From Amphritea sp. (GTDB taxonomy: Bacteria > Pseudomonadota > Gammaproteobacteria > Pseudomonadales > Balneatricaceae), in NCBI RefSeq assembly GCF_016744155.1, contig NZ_JADGEW010000001.1:363714-427713 (forward strand): a DNA stretch of 64,000 bases. Direction: 5' to 3'. Below, piece after piece: positions 16,422-25,982 of the stretch. The notes under the pieces were generated by a model. It made no database searches. It saw nothing but the letters and a program-made list of their open reading frames with translations, and was not told where the DNA came from. The position numbers and the translations under genes are program-made. The stretch's first letter is position 1. Every line of letters starts with the position of its first letter.

Positions 16422-16677
16422 AATTTACTGCCCCTTTGTAATCGTCCAGAATTCGGTGCGAGGCAACCGGATCCGGTGATTTTTTGTATGCCGCAATCCA
16501 GTGGCTCCTATCAGCGCTGCTGGTCTTAACGGCTTGTGCATCGCAACAATATCGTAAATATAGGGACCTGTCGCCCCTGATCGCGCCTAAAGTATGAGGG
16601 TTACTACCTAATTGGGTAGGTATTCATTTCACATTGTGGAAAAGCGCTTAGATGGGCTTCAGAAGGTGATATTCAGC
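16422..16677 (-). promoter_or_regulatory. Upstream region of glcB
   Basis: This 256-base gap has no gene. It holds a TATATT box (minus strand, 16562-16557) without a clear -35, and a near-perfect palindrome CTACCTAATTGGGTAG (16604-16619, 14 of 16 positions symmetric) further upstream that could be an operator for glcB. Nothing else stands out. Confidence 0.4.
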
Positions 16678-16682
16678 CATAA

Positions 16683-16707
16683 AAAAAGCTGCCCGAGGCA
16701 GCTTTTT
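16683..16707. terminator. Intrinsic terminator of the DUF4870 gene
   Basis: AAAAAGCTGCC-CGA-GGCAGCTTTTT lies 26 bases beyond the stop of the minus-strand gene at 16734 and is symmetric enough to work in both directions. Confidence 0.88.
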
Positions 16708-16733
16708 CATTGGATAAAGAAATGTTCTGACAA

Positions 16734-17084
16734 TCAGAATAGCCAGCTGGTTGGCTTAGGCAGTGGCTGTTGCTTATCCAGTGCACTCAAGCCTTTGACA
16801 CAGCGAACGATAAACCAGACGAGGTTTAACAGGAGAATCAGGAAGCCGATCATGATGGAGGTAGTGATGACGCCGATCACTGTATATAACAGTCCCATCC
16901 AGAACGTTCGGATCTGCCACTGATAGTGACTCTTCAGCCAGTCAGGTGCTTCTCCTTTATTGATATAAGCCATGACCAGGCCAATCAGACCGGTGATACC
17001 CAATACTAAGCTTGCCAGGTAGAGGATGTAGATGATTTTGGCATTACCGCCTTTGTTCTTTTCCTGTTCTGCAACATCATTCAT
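16734..17084 (-). CDS. DUF4870-family membrane protein
   Basis: This 116-residue protein has a polar N-terminus (MNDVAEQEKNKGGNAK) and three hydrophobic segments at about 17-42, 62-78 and 79-95. WLKSHYQWQIRTFWMGL lies between the first two, the loop that marks DUF4870/YtcA-like proteins. The family's function is not known. It starts 24 bases after the thioesterase gene on the same strand and is likely co-transcribed with it; a terminator follows. Confidence 0.8.
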   Translation of the reverse strand: MNDVAEQEKNKGGNAKIIYILYLASLVLGITGLIGLVMAYINKGEAPDWLKSHYQWQIRTFWMGLLYTVIGVITTSIMIGFLILLLNLVWFIVRCVKGLSALDKQQPLPKPTSWLF

Positions 17085-17108
17085 TCGCGTTAATCTCCTT
17101 TTTACGTA

Positions 17109-17522
17109 TTAAGAAATATTGTTGCGGATTATATCTGGCAGAGGCACGGAACGACCAGTGTTATGATCCATCCATACCACTTTCGAGTAGCCTTCGCTGT
17201 ATAGCTCATCAGGATTGTCGGTAGTGCTGAGTTCGTACCAGACCATAAAGCTGCTGCGGCCGATCTCACCGACTAAGCAATTTATATTTACTGTGGCCGG
17301 ATAGGTGATTGGACGCAGAAAGGTACAGCCGACATTGATGACGACAGGGTCGGTGCCGTTGCCATCCATGCTCGCGCCGATCTTAGCCAGAAGCTGTACC
17401 CGTGCCTCCTCCAGATAGCGCATATACAGTGCGTTATTGACGTGCCCATAGGCATCCATATCGCCCCAGCGAACCGGTATCTGACATTGGTGCAATGATC
17501 GGCGATTCTGGCTTTCGCTCAT
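17109..17522 (-). CDS. Acyl-CoA thioesterase, 4HBT (hotdog) family
   Basis: The 137-residue protein is a single hotdog domain with the catalytic motif VRWGDMDAYGHVNNALYMRYLEEAR at residues 17-41; the DMD aspartate and HVNN are as in YbgC and 4-hydroxybenzoyl-CoA thioesterases. It would hydrolyse acyl-CoA in the cytoplasm. It is a paralogue of the gene at 3361-3810. It is followed closely by the DUF4870 gene and preceded by the mechanosensitive channel gene, all on the minus strand, though the channel gene ends 44 bases upstream and coupling is uncertain. Confidence 0.9.
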   Translation of the reverse strand: MSESQNRRSLHQCQIPVRWGDMDAYGHVNNALYMRYLEEARVQLLAKIGASMDGNGTDPVVINVGCTFLRPITYPATVNINCLVGEIGRSSFMVWYELSTTDNPDELYSEGYSKVVWMDHNTGRSVPLPDIIRNNIS

Positions 17523-17565
17523 AACAATTTTCCTTTTGTGCCCTGTTTTATGTTGATGATTTTAC

Positions 17566-20500
17566 TTAATTTTTATCATCGTTGCCGGGGTTTTTGTCTG
17601 TATCGTTGCTTCTCAGGTGTAGATCCATCTGTGGGAAAGCGATCTCTATGTTGTGCTCACGAAATAGCTGGTCGATCGCCAGGTGCAGCTCATGGATCGT
17701 CCGGGTACGCTTATCCATTGAGCTTATATGGGCGCGCAGTTCAAAATCCAGCGTGCTGTTGCCAAAGGCGAGGAAGTAGGCCATAGGTTCAGGCTCTGAG
17801 AGTACGTTGTTGTTGGCTTCAGCCGCCTGCTTAAGCAGCTTAGTGACCTGATCGGTATCTGAACCGTAGGCGACACCCACGGGGATAACCACCCGAGTGA
17901 TAGCATCGGTCAGTGACCAGTTGATGAGCTGGTCGGTGATGAAAGTCTTATTAGGAATGATCACCTCTTTTCGATCCCAGTCAGTGATCGTAGTTGCGCG
18001 GATCTGAATACGACTGACGCTGCCGGTTACTCCACCGATAGTGACGGTATCGCCGATGCGAACCGGTTTTTCGAACAAGATGATCAGACCGGAGACAAAG
18101 TTGGCGACGATCTCCTGTAGGCCAAACCCCAATCCGACTCCCATTGCTGCTATCAACCACTGCAGTTTTCCCCATTCGAGGCCGAGGAAATTAAGAAAGC
18201 TGATCAGACCAATAATGATCAGGGTATATTTCAACAGTGTTGAGATCGCATAGCTGGTGCCGTGGGCCAGTGGCAGGTAGTTCAAAATCAGAAGCTCTAC
18301 CAGACTGGGCAGATTTCGTGCAGCAATAAAGGTGATGGTCAGTGCTGCCAGGGCAAACAGTATCTGTTTCAGGGTGATTAGGCTCTGTATGCCCTCTTCA
18401 GCGCTTTCGGTTGTCCAGAGAGTGACGGTGTCCAGTACCTCCAGTGCGGGAAGCGTCCAGCCGAGCGTGAACCATGCCAGGGTAAGGAAGATCAGCGTGG
18501 TGATCGTCTTCAATAGCATTGTGCCCTGCTCGGAGATGGTCTGCAGATCAATAAAGTTCTCTTGCAGTGGCGGAGGAGGGTCTTTTTGCTCCTCACGGGC
18601 GGAGAGTATTTCTGCCCGGCGGGCTCGTGCCTGGGCAAAATGAAGCTTTCGCTCCTCTATCAAAAGCCAGCGACGCCCCAGATGAAAAATCAGGTAAGCC
18701 AGAATGCCGATGCAGACTAATAGGAACATCAGCCCAATAAGAATACTGGCTGACAGGGTGTAGCCCCAAAGAATAAGCCCTGCCATGGTGATGTTAAAGG
18801 CGATGATTAAACCGATCCAGACACCGAGGTTATTCCAGAATCCTGGAGTATCGGTATTTTCCAGTTGTCGGGGAACGCTGTGTCTCAGGCTAATCCAGAA
18901 CAGAGTAAAGCTGATCGTTATCAGTAGCAGGGTCAGTCGCGCGGGGCCTGCGGTGACTGTGTCATTACCACTGAGGTCCAACAGGAAAAGCAGGGTGATC
19001 AGGGGTGTGTTGACCCAGAATAACCAGCTAAGCCGTTTTCTCAGTGTGCTGGTTGTTAATTCCGGTAGATTAAACTGGCCTTGTAACAGGCCGTTAGGCT
19101 GTTGCAACCACTGCATTATGGTCAGGTAGAGCCAGCTGATCAGGGCGAGAATATAGAACAGATTGCGGACGACAGCGTCATCTCCGTCTAACAGTCTACC
19201 CAGAACATAGAGAAACAGAGGAACAGGCAGAGCCACTAAAGGGCTGTATAACAGCGGCCTCAGGGTATGGCTGATGTGATCCAGACTGACATTACCTATC
19301 TGCTTACACCAGAGGGGCTGACGTTCATTCAGATAGCGGCGACAGAATAAGGCGATCGCAAGTGAAGCAAAAAGGATTGATATTGGCAGTGATAGTTTGT
19401 CACCGAGTTGATCGGCATAAGGTTGTAACAGGGCCGGTAACTCGTTGCCCATAGCGATGGAGCCACTGATGATCTGAGCGGGCCATTGGATGCTTACAGG
19501 TTCGGCACTGGGAAGCCATAAAAGGTGCTTGTTAAACAATGACTTACTATCGCTTATTTGAGCATTAAACTGCTCTTTAATCAGTAGTAACTGGGATAGC
19601 TCACTGATCTGTTTTTGCTGCAGTGTTCGTTGTTCCTGAATCAATTCGGTCAGGCTGGCTTCCAGCTGATTCAGTTTCATCAACTGTTGTTCCGATAGCT
19701 CTTGGGCCATTGCGGGTTGGAGTGGCTGGCTGAGTGTTAGTTGGCTCAGACGAAGTTCTTTAAGCCGGTTTTGGGTTGCTTCAGTTTTCAGTGTTTTGGG
19801 TAGCTGCTGAATATGCTTACGAACTTCGGAGCCGGTATAGCCAAGGCCGAGTTCCAGTTGTAACTGGATCGCATTGTATGTCTGTCGGATAACCTGTAAC
19901 TGTTGTTCCAGTTGCTTGCGATGTTGGATGGTTTGCTCGGTTTCAGCAAGCGCCAGGCGGATAACCGCAGCGGTTTCGTTATTACGGTTGAGCGCCTGCT
20001 GTAATATCGGGTTGCTGTCGGTATCGGATGATTCAAGCTGGCTGAGGGTCTTTTCTGCGGCGGCCCGGTTTACCTGCTGTAGCCGTAGTTCTGCTGCGTT
20101 TATCCATGCGGTGTAAGTTTGAATTCTGCTTTCAAGGCTTTTCTGGCCGAGTATGGCGAGTTCAGTCCGGCCGGGAAGCGCCAGTATTTCCAGTTCAGTT
20201 ACTTCCAGTGTTGATTCCAATACCAGTTGCTTGTAACTCAGTGCTTCGTTTCTGGCCTTTTGTAGCTCGGTTTCTTTTGCCGCAGCAGGGAGCGACTTAT
20301 TTGAATTGTTAAGTTGTTGTTGCAGTGTCGACTGCTTTTCGCGTTTACTAAGTAGTAATTTATCGCTGTCGCGAAGGGTGCGGTTAAGCTCATCCTGACT
20401 TTGTTCCAGATTGATCAGTCGGGCTTTTGTTTTGACCAGCGTAGCTTGTAGTTCAGTTTCGGCGATGTCTGCGGGTGGGAGTTCTGAATCAGGTTGCTGC

Positions 20501-20757
20501 GCAGGATTCTTAGCCTGCTCCAGTTGTTGTGGTAAGGCTTCAATCTCGCGCCGTAGATCCTCTGCCTGCTGGCGCAGCCTCAGGGTCTCCTGAATATTTT
20601 GAAGACTTTGCTGGTAGGCCTCTATAAATGGGCTTTCCGGGTCGCTTTCTAACTGCTGAAGTTGGCTTTTCAGCTGGTTCACTTCAGCTGTAAAATCATG
20701 GGATTCGGCGAAGCCTTTCAGGCTAAACAATATTAGAAAAATGAGTAACAGTCGCAT
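17566..20757 (-). CDS. Large mechanosensitive ion channel, MscK/MscM (KefA/YjeP) type
   Basis: The 1063-residue protein has a signal peptide (MRLLLIFLILFSLKGFAES), a long periplasmic coiled-coil domain rich in Gln, Leu and Glu (about 20-410), and multiple membrane helices (about 450-900). The C-terminal MscS core runs from about 870 to 1045: GLGFGLQEIVANFVSGLIIL, FEKPVRIGDTVTIGGVTGSV and VIIPNKTFITDQLINWSLTD. This is the architecture of MscK and YjeP, which open on membrane tension to release solutes after osmotic downshock. MscK and MscM cannot be told apart by reading alone. Confidence 0.9.
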   Translation of the reverse strand: MRLLLIFLILFSLKGFAESHDFTAEVNQLKSQLQQLESDPESPFIEAYQQSLQNIQETLRLRQQAEDLRREIEALPQQLEQAKNPAQQPDSELPPADIAETELQATLVKTKARLINLEQSQDELNRTLRDSDKLLLSKREKQSTLQQQLNNSNKSLPAAAKETELQKARNEALSYKQLVLESTLEVTELEILALPGRTELAILGQKSLESRIQTYTAWINAAELRLQQVNRAAAEKTLSQLESSDTDSNPILQQALNRNNETAAVIRLALAETEQTIQHRKQLEQQLQVIRQTYNAIQLQLELGLGYTGSEVRKHIQQLPKTLKTEATQNRLKELRLSQLTLSQPLQPAMAQELSEQQLMKLNQLEASLTELIQEQRTLQQKQISELSQLLLIKEQFNAQISDSKSLFNKHLLWLPSAEPVSIQWPAQIISGSIAMGNELPALLQPYADQLGDKLSLPISILFASLAIALFCRRYLNERQPLWCKQIGNVSLDHISHTLRPLLYSPLVALPVPLFLYVLGRLLDGDDAVVRNLFYILALISWLYLTIMQWLQQPNGLLQGQFNLPELTTSTLRKRLSWLFWVNTPLITLLFLLDLSGNDTVTAGPARLTLLLITISFTLFWISLRHSVPRQLENTDTPGFWNNLGVWIGLIIAFNITMAGLILWGYTLSASILIGLMFLLVCIGILAYLIFHLGRRWLLIEERKLHFAQARARRAEILSAREEQKDPPPPLQENFIDLQTISEQGTMLLKTITTLIFLTLAWFTLGWTLPALEVLDTVTLWTTESAEEGIQSLITLKQILFALAALTITFIAARNLPSLVELLILNYLPLAHGTSYAISTLLKYTLIIIGLISFLNFLGLEWGKLQWLIAAMGVGLGFGLQEIVANFVSGLIILFEKPVRIGDTVTIGGVTGSVSRIQIRATTITDWDRKEVIIPNKTFITDQLINWSLTDAITRVVIPVGVAYGSDTDQVTKLLKQAAEANNNVLSEPEPMAYFLAFGNSTLDFELRAHISSMDKRTRTIHELHLAIDQLFREHNIEIAFPQMDLHLRSNDTDKNPGNDDKN

Positions 20758-20897
20758 AAATTCTGCCTTCAGGTGGTCAGGATTACTATATACGCCTAAC
20801 GCGGTTGCACAAGGAATAAGTTGTGAATCTGATCTAAATTATAGAGTAAGCAACGCGTTATAATGCTTGCTGTGGGTGGGTGTGACAGAGTAGGGGA

Positions 20898-21863
20898 ATG
20901 GATATGCAGATGCTAAATGTCACCTTGTTACGTAACAAACTGCCCGTTTATAACCGGGAGGAGGGGGTTTGTAGCAGCGACATGCTGGAAGAGTATCTTG
21001 AGTGTTATCAGCTTAATCAGATCCTTCATGCCGGTCATAAACTTTACGCTACGCAGCAGACAGTGCTGGGTAGTACTCTGTTTGTGCAGCATTACTGCAG
21101 TCGCTATGAAAGCCGGGGTACGGTGGTTGTTCTGCATGGTTATTTTGATCACAGCGGCTTGTATCGCCACCTGATCTCTTATCTCTTGGAAAACAACTGG
21201 GATGTCTTGATATACGACCTTCCCGGGCACGGGCTCTCCCAGGGTGAGCCCCTCGCGATTGATAGCTTTGAAACATACGCCTGCCAGTTGACTGAACTGC
21301 TGAATAGCCGCCGGGATCGACTAAAAGGCCCCTGGGCTTTGCTTGGCCAGAGTACCGGTGCTGCAATACTGATAGAGCAGCAGTTGAAATTTGGCCATCA
21401 GGATTGGCCCATACAGGAGCAGATTTTTCTCGCGCCTTTGATACGCCCTTGTGGCTGGCAGGAAATAGCGAAGAAATATCGTTGGTTGAGGTACTTGCTC
21501 CGCTCCGTTCCCCGTACCTATGGTATGAGTTCCGGTGATCAGACCTTTCTTGATTTTGTTCGTTATGAAGATCCGCTGCAGCACCACAGGGTGCCGGTGC
21601 GCTGGATTGGCGCGATGTTAAGTTGGGTTGAGGGTGTAGAAAAACAGTTGGGACATCTGCCAACGACGCCTCTGTGTATTCAGGGTGTGGAGGATGAGAC
21701 GGTTGAGTGGCGGCACAATCTGGGCGTTATCGGTCGCTTATATCCCGGTCTGGAAATTAAGCTACTTCAGAAAGCACATCACCATCTGGTAAATGAGGAC
21801 ACGACAATCAGGCTGCAAATATTCAACCTGATACAGCAGGCGTTAAATCGAAAAGTCCGGTAA
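20898..21863 (+). CDS. Alpha/beta hydrolase, monoacylglycerol-lipase-like
   Basis: The 321-residue protein has VVVLHGYFDHSGLYRHLI (oxyanion region at His80-Gly81), YDLPGHGLSQGEP (107-118), the nucleophile elbow LLGQSTGAA (Ser152), an acidic residue in GVEDETVEW and a histidine cluster AHHHLVNED near residue 292. The catalytic triad order is that of lysophospholipases and monoacylglycerol lipases (Hydrolase_4). It has no signal peptide. It is transcribed alone, divergent from the channel gene; TATAAT at 20859-20864 is a possible -10 box. The substrate is unknown. Confidence 0.87.
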   Translation: MDMQMLNVTLLRNKLPVYNREEGVCSSDMLEEYLECYQLNQILHAGHKLYATQQTVLGSTLFVQHYCSRYESRGTVVVLHGYFDHSGLYRHLISYLLENNWDVLIYDLPGHGLSQGEPLAIDSFETYACQLTELLNSRRDRLKGPWALLGQSTGAAILIEQQLKFGHQDWPIQEQIFLAPLIRPCGWQEIAKKYRWLRYLLRSVPRTYGMSSGDQTFLDFVRYEDPLQHHRVPVRWIGAMLSWVEGVEKQLGHLPTTPLCIQGVEDETVEWRHNLGVIGRLYPGLEIKLLQKAHHHLVNEDTTIRLQIFNLIQQALNRKVR

Positions 21864-21879
21864 TAAAGTGCAAGACAAT

Positions 21880-21908
21880 AAAAAAGGCAGCCTGGGCTGC
21901 CTTTTTTC
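21880..21908. terminator. Bidirectional intrinsic terminator
   Basis: AAAAAGGCAGCC-TG-GGCTGCCTTTTTT lies between the convergent hydrolase and serA genes. Confidence 0.92.
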
Positions 21909-21935
21909 TTTTAAGTCTGACTCAGTAAGCCAGAA

Positions 21936-23168
21936 TCAGAACAGGCGACGGCAGCGAACAGTGCCCTTAACCTGCTTCAACTTGCTCAGCGCTACTTTAG
22001 AAGTATCCGCATCGACATCGATGACCACATAGCCAACTTTTTCATTGGTTTGCAGGTACTGGCCGCTGATGTTGATGTTGTTATCTGAGAATACGTTGTT
22101 GATCGCACTCAATACGCCTGGGATGTTCTCATGAACGTGCAACAGACGGTGAACGTCAGGATGCTCTGGCAGAGACACTTCAGGGAAGTTAACAGAGGTA
22201 ATGGAAGAACCATTGTCACTGTATTTGATCAACTTCTCGGCTACTTCGTAACCGATATTTTCCTGCGCTTCCAGAGTAGAACCGCCAACATGTGGAGTCA
22301 GGATAACATTGTCGAACTCGCGCAGAGGTGAGATGAACTCATCATTGTTAGTACGCGGCTCAACCGGGAATACATCAATCGCAGCTCCCAGCAGGCGCTG
22401 TTCTGACAGTGCTTTACAGAGCGCATCGATCACTACTACGGTGCCACGGGCAGCGTTGATAAAGATAGAACCTTGTTTCATCTCAGCGAACTGAGCTTCA
22501 CCCATCATATCTTTAGTTGCCGGCGTTTCCGGTACGTGCAGAGAAACGATGTCACAAGTGTTAAGCAGTTCTTTCATCGAACCCAGCTGAGTCGCGTTGC
22601 CCAGTGGAAGTTTGGTCACTACATCGTAGAAATAAACATCCATACCCAGGGATTCAGAGATCACGCTTAACTGTGAACCGATGCTGCCGTAACCGACGAT
22701 ACCAAGCTTCTTACCACGGATCTCATATGAGTTTTTAGCAGTCTTCTGCCACTCGCCACGGTGTGCCTTAGCATTTTTCTCCGCTACGCCACGCAGCAAC
22801 AAGATTGCTTCAGCGATAACCAGTTCGGCTACCGAGCGGGTGTTGGAGAACGGTGCGTTAAATACTGCAACGCCGCGCATGGTAGCGGCAGCCAGGTTGA
22901 CCTGGTTGGTGCCGATGCAGAAACAGCCGACAGCAACTAGTTTTTCAGCTGCTGCAAAGACTTCTTCGGTGAGCTGAGTGCGGGAACGGATGCCGATAAA
23001 ATGAGCATCTTTAACACGCTCAAGCAGTTCCGCTTCCGGTAGAGAACCGGTCAGGTATTCAATATTGGTGTAGCCGTGCGCATTCAGGGTATCCAGTGCT
23101 GACTGGTGCACGCCCTCCAGCAGCAGAATCTTGATCTTGCTTTTTTCCAGAGAGGTATTTTGGCTCAT
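21936..23168 (-). CDS. serA: D-3-phosphoglycerate dehydrogenase
   Basis: The protein is 410 residues from ATG 23168, the E. coli SerA length. It oxidises 3-phosphoglycerate to 3-phosphohydroxypyruvate, the first step of serine synthesis. It shows IKILLLEGVHQSALDTL at the start, the NAD site KLGIVGYGSIGSQLSVISES, the catalytic histidine in NVILTPHVGGSTLEAQ and a C-terminal ACT domain (about 335-410) used for serine feedback. Seventeen codons upstream of 23168 are open but unsupported. GTGATGT/ACATCAC inverted repeats at 23191-23219 lie in its promoter region. Confidence 0.96.
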   Translation of the reverse strand: MSQNTSLEKSKIKILLLEGVHQSALDTLNAHGYTNIEYLTGSLPEAELLERVKDAHFIGIRSRTQLTEEVFAAAEKLVAVGCFCIGTNQVNLAAATMRGVAVFNAPFSNTRSVAELVIAEAILLLRGVAEKNAKAHRGEWQKTAKNSYEIRGKKLGIVGYGSIGSQLSVISESLGMDVYFYDVVTKLPLGNATQLGSMKELLNTCDIVSLHVPETPATKDMMGEAQFAEMKQGSIFINAARGTVVVIDALCKALSEQRLLGAAIDVFPVEPRTNNDEFISPLREFDNVILTPHVGGSTLEAQENIGYEVAEKLIKYSDNGSSITSVNFPEVSLPEHPDVHRLLHVHENIPGVLSAINNVFSDNNINISGQYLQTNEKVGYVVIDVDADTSKVALSKLKQVKGTVRCRRLF

Positions 23169-23320
23169 GGTATGAATCTCATTTTTATGTGTGATGTTTC
23201 TGTGTGTGGCAGACATCACGGGATTAGCCGGTAAAAGAAAGGGCGCTATGTTAACACAGTGTTATAGGAAAAGGGGGAGCCCAAAAGGGGGAGAGTGGTG
23301 GATTTTTATTCAACTCAATA

Positions 23321-23364
23321 TGAATCCGAATCAACTAATAAAAAACTTACGTGATTCGGATTCA
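23321..23364. other. Perfect 13-bp inverted repeat downstream of ppnP
   Basis: TGAATCCGAATCA (23321-23333) is the exact reverse complement of TGATTCGGATTCA (23352-23364), with an 18-base AT-rich loop. It lies 25 bases past the ppnP stop and about 150 bases upstream of serA. It lacks a good T-tract on either side, so it may be an mRNA 3' structure, a weak terminator or an operator of serA. Confidence 0.65.
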
Positions 23365-23388
23365 TGCACTTCTTTTTCTACGGGCAGT

Positions 23389-23670
23389 TTAGCTGTAAAA
23401 GCACAGGTAAGCCGTCGGTTGAGCGACTTTCAGTTGAAAGCTCTGGTTGGCGGCAACATTGAACTCTGTACCGCTTGGAAAAGACAGCCATTCATCGCTG
23501 CCTGGTAGTTTCACAACCAGCTCACCGCTTACGACTTTCATCAGCTCATCTTCTGAAGTGCCGAACTCATATTCTCCGGCAGCCATAACACCTGATGTTA
23601 CTTTGCCTTCTGCATTTTCAAAACCGACAGACTTTACAGCGCCATCAAAATACTCGTTTACGGTCAGCAT
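23389..23670 (-). CDS. ppnP: Pyrimidine/purine nucleoside phosphorylase PpnP (DUF1255, YaiE)
   Basis: This 93-residue single cupin closely matches E. coli Ppn[20 protein letters not shown] at the start, [20 protein letters not shown] in the middle and [12 protein letters not shown] at the end. The enzyme splits many nucleosides with phosphate to free base and ribose-1-phosphate. AGGAG lies seven bases before ATG 23670; the ATG three bases earlier is too close to it. It is transcribed toward serA as a separate small unit. Confidence 0.93.
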   Translation of the reverse strand: MLTVNEYFDGAVKSVGFENAEGKVTSGVMAAGEYEFGTSEDELMKVVSGELVVKLPGSDEWLSFPSGTEFNVAANQSFQLKVAQPTAYLCFYS

Positions 23671-23722
23671 CATGTTACTCCTATAAATGGGAGCGCTATA
23701 TTAGATATCTTTATAGAAGTTG

Positions 23723-24610
23723 TCACCTGTTTGAGGTAGATGGTGCATGTTCAAGCAGGTAATCAACAAAAGATCGATTGGCTCTGGAGAGATACCGCTG
23801 TTTACGCCAGGCGATGCAGAGGTTAAAGGTGAGTGGTTCGGTAAAAGGGATGCCGATCAGGTCACCGGCATCATCGATGGCGTGTTTTAGCAGGGCGGAG
23901 ATGCCGAATCCCTGTCTGACAATGGACTGAATTAGCGGGATTAGATTGGTTTCGAAGGTGATGTTCGGTGTGATCTGATACCGCTTTCCCAGCTCTTCAG
24001 TGACCTGGTGGTGGAAGAATCCCTCTTTAAACAGTACCAGTTCTTCCGCGAGAAACGTTTGGTAATCGACCGATGTCTGGCTGGCCAGCGGATGGTCAGC
24101 GTTCACGCAGACCAGTATCTCTTCCTGTAACAGGTGGATCTTTTCCAGCTGTTCAGACTCTTGGTCATCGACCACGATACCTATATCCAGTTCGCCCTGT
24201 TCGATTAGCTGGCGGATATGGGTTGTTCCGCCTTCCACTACGGAGAGTTGCAGCTCTGGATAACTGTGGCGAAAGCCCATCAGAAGTTCGGGCAGGTGAT
24301 AAGAGCCGAGGGTGCTGGGGATGCCTATCCGCACTTGTCCCTGGGTGAGCCCCGTGAGTTCCTGCATCTCCAGTTCGGCGTCGGCCACAGCCTGAATAAT
24401 TTTATCCGCATGTAGCAGTAATCGTTCGCCCTCATCGGTGAGGCTGATGCGCCGCTCATTACGGTGAAATAGTTTCAGACCCAGCTGATCCTCCAGTCGT
24501 TTGATCGACATGCTAACAGCCGGCTGAGCCAGGTGAAGCTTTTCTGCTGAGCGGGTGAAGTTTTTTTCCCGGGCAACGGTTTGAAAGCAGCGTAGTGAGC
24601 GGATATCCAT
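23723..24610 (-). CDS. LysR-family regulator next to a YnfM-type exporter
   Basis: The 295-residue protein starts MDIRSLRCFQTVAREKNFTR with a LysR helix-turn-helix (LHLAQPAVSMSIKRLEDQLG) and continues into an effector domain (VRIGIPSTLGSYHLPELL). An open frame extends 41 codons upstream, but the family match begins at ATG 24610. It is divergent from the MFS gene at 24749. E. coli has the same arrangement in ynfL-ynfM, which supports this being the exporter's regulator. The inducer is unknown. Confidence 0.9.
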   Translation of the reverse strand: MDIRSLRCFQTVAREKNFTRSAEKLHLAQPAVSMSIKRLEDQLGLKLFHRNERRISLTDEGERLLLHADKIIQAVADAELEMQELTGLTQGQVRIGIPSTLGSYHLPELLMGFRHSYPELQLSVVEGGTTHIRQLIEQGELDIGIVVDDQESEQLEKIHLLQEEILVCVNADHPLASQTSVDYQTFLAEELVLFKEGFFHHQVTEELGKRYQITPNITFETNLIPLIQSIVRQGFGISALLKHAIDDAGDLIGIPFTEPLTFNLCIAWRKQRYLSRANRSFVDYLLEHAPSTSNR

Positions 24611-24748
24611 GGGGCGACCTGAGCCTGTTGTGGGTAAAGCGACAAAACATACATCACAAGTATTTATAGATAGTATCACTATTATATATTTCTGTGATGC
24701 TTGGTCCGTTGCTATGCTTCTTAGCGTTCCCAAACGGAGATAGCGGTC

Positions 24749-25951
24749 ATGATTGAATCGGGTAGCAGGCAGTTCTGGCGGGCAACGATAGCGCTCTGTA
24801 TCGGATCTTTTATGATCTTTGCAAATGTTTATGTCACTCAGCCTATTTTGCCTGAGCTGCAGCGGGAGTTTGCACTCACTACACTTGAAGTGAGTTGGTC
24901 TTTTACGGTGACTACTTTAATGTTGGGGCTCTCTCTGCTGCTTTATGGACCGCTGTCGGATGCGCTTGGGCGACGTCGCTTGATGTTGCTGAGCATGAGC
25001 GGTGTGTGCCTCTGTACTTTGTTGCTGTCGCAGGTGGAAAGTTTTTCAACGCTGGTGCTGCTTCGAGGCTTGCAGGGTATTTGTCTTGGCGGATTGCCCG
25101 CGATCGCCATCGCTTATATGGGCGACGAGTTCTCCCGTAAAGCGTTGCTGGTGGCAGTGGGGCTGTATATCAGCGGTAATACATTGGGAGGCATTTCTGG
25201 ACGCCTGATCGGTGGTTTTGTGGGTGACTGGCTGGGCTGGGCCGATCTGTTTCTGGTGATGGGTGTTATCAGTGGTATCTGCCTTTCTCTATTCTGGTGG
25301 CTATTGCCACCATCGCAGCACTTCAGCCCCCAAGCGCTGCATCCGAAAACCATGTTGTCACAGTTATATAGCCATCTTTCTAACCCTCTGCTTTTATTGG
25401 TTTATTTAATAGGTGGTCTGAATTTCTTTATTTTTATTAATCAATACAGCTATATCATTTTTGTCCTGGCTGATGCGCCTTATCATCTGAGCTCGGTCTG
25501 GCTAGGCTTGCTGTTTCTGACCTATCTTACCGGTACAGTCGGCTCAACCTTGTCTGGTAAGGTGGCGCAGCGGCATGGTCAGCTACGTTGTATTATCGCA
25601 GGCATATTGATCCTGATAGGTGGTAGTTTGCTCACCTTAAATAGCTCTCTGTCAGTGATAGTAGTGGGTTTCTTCATCAACAGCTTTGGTTTCTTTTTTG
25701 CCCACTCCAGTGCCAGCAGCTGGGTCAGCCATCAGGCGACCCATGCCCGTGCCAGCGCTTCGTCACTTTATCTGGTGTTCTATTATTTGGGAGCCAGTAG
25801 TGGCGGTTTCTATCTCGATCCATTCTGGCAGTGGATGGGATGGTCGGGGATTGTCTTGGGTTCAGTGATTGTGTTGCTGATCACCCTGAGTCTGACGCTG
25901 GCATTGAGCTCGCTGAGCGCCAGGGGTATGATCAGAACCCACTCTTTTTAA
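24749..25951 (+). CDS. MFS transporter, YnfM-like
   Basis: The 400-residue protein has twelve hydrophobic segments and the MFS loop 2-3 signature YGPLSDALGRRRLMLLS (about 66-82). Similarity to E. coli YnfM is visible throughout: YVTQPILPELQREF, GLYISGNTLGGISGRLIGG, FLTYLTGTVGS, FFAHSSASSWVSHQA and ASSLYLVFYYLGASSGG. YnfM is a proton-driven inner-membrane exporter whose natural substrate is poorly defined (related to arabinose efflux proteins). GGAG lies just upstream of ATG 24749. The FAH-family gene follows after 31 bases and may share its transcript. Confidence 0.9.
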   Translation: MIESGSRQFWRATIALCIGSFMIFANVYVTQPILPELQREFALTTLEVSWSFTVTTLMLGLSLLLYGPLSDALGRRRLMLLSMSGVCLCTLLLSQVESFSTLVLLRGLQGICLGGLPAIAIAYMGDEFSRKALLVAVGLYISGNTLGGISGRLIGGFVGDWLGWADLFLVMGVISGICLSLFWWLLPPSQHFSPQALHPKTMLSQLYSHLSNPLLLLVYLIGGLNFFIFINQYSYIIFVLADAPYHLSSVWLGLLFLTYLTGTVGSTLSGKVAQRHGQLRCIIAGILILIGGSLLTLNSSLSVIVVGFFINSFGFFFAHSSASSWVSHQATHARASASSLYLVFYYLGASSGGFYLDPFWQWMGWSGIVLGSVIVLLITLSLTLALSSLSARGMIRTHSF

Positions 25952-25982
25952 CACTCTTCTTAATCACTGAGGGGCTTCGATC

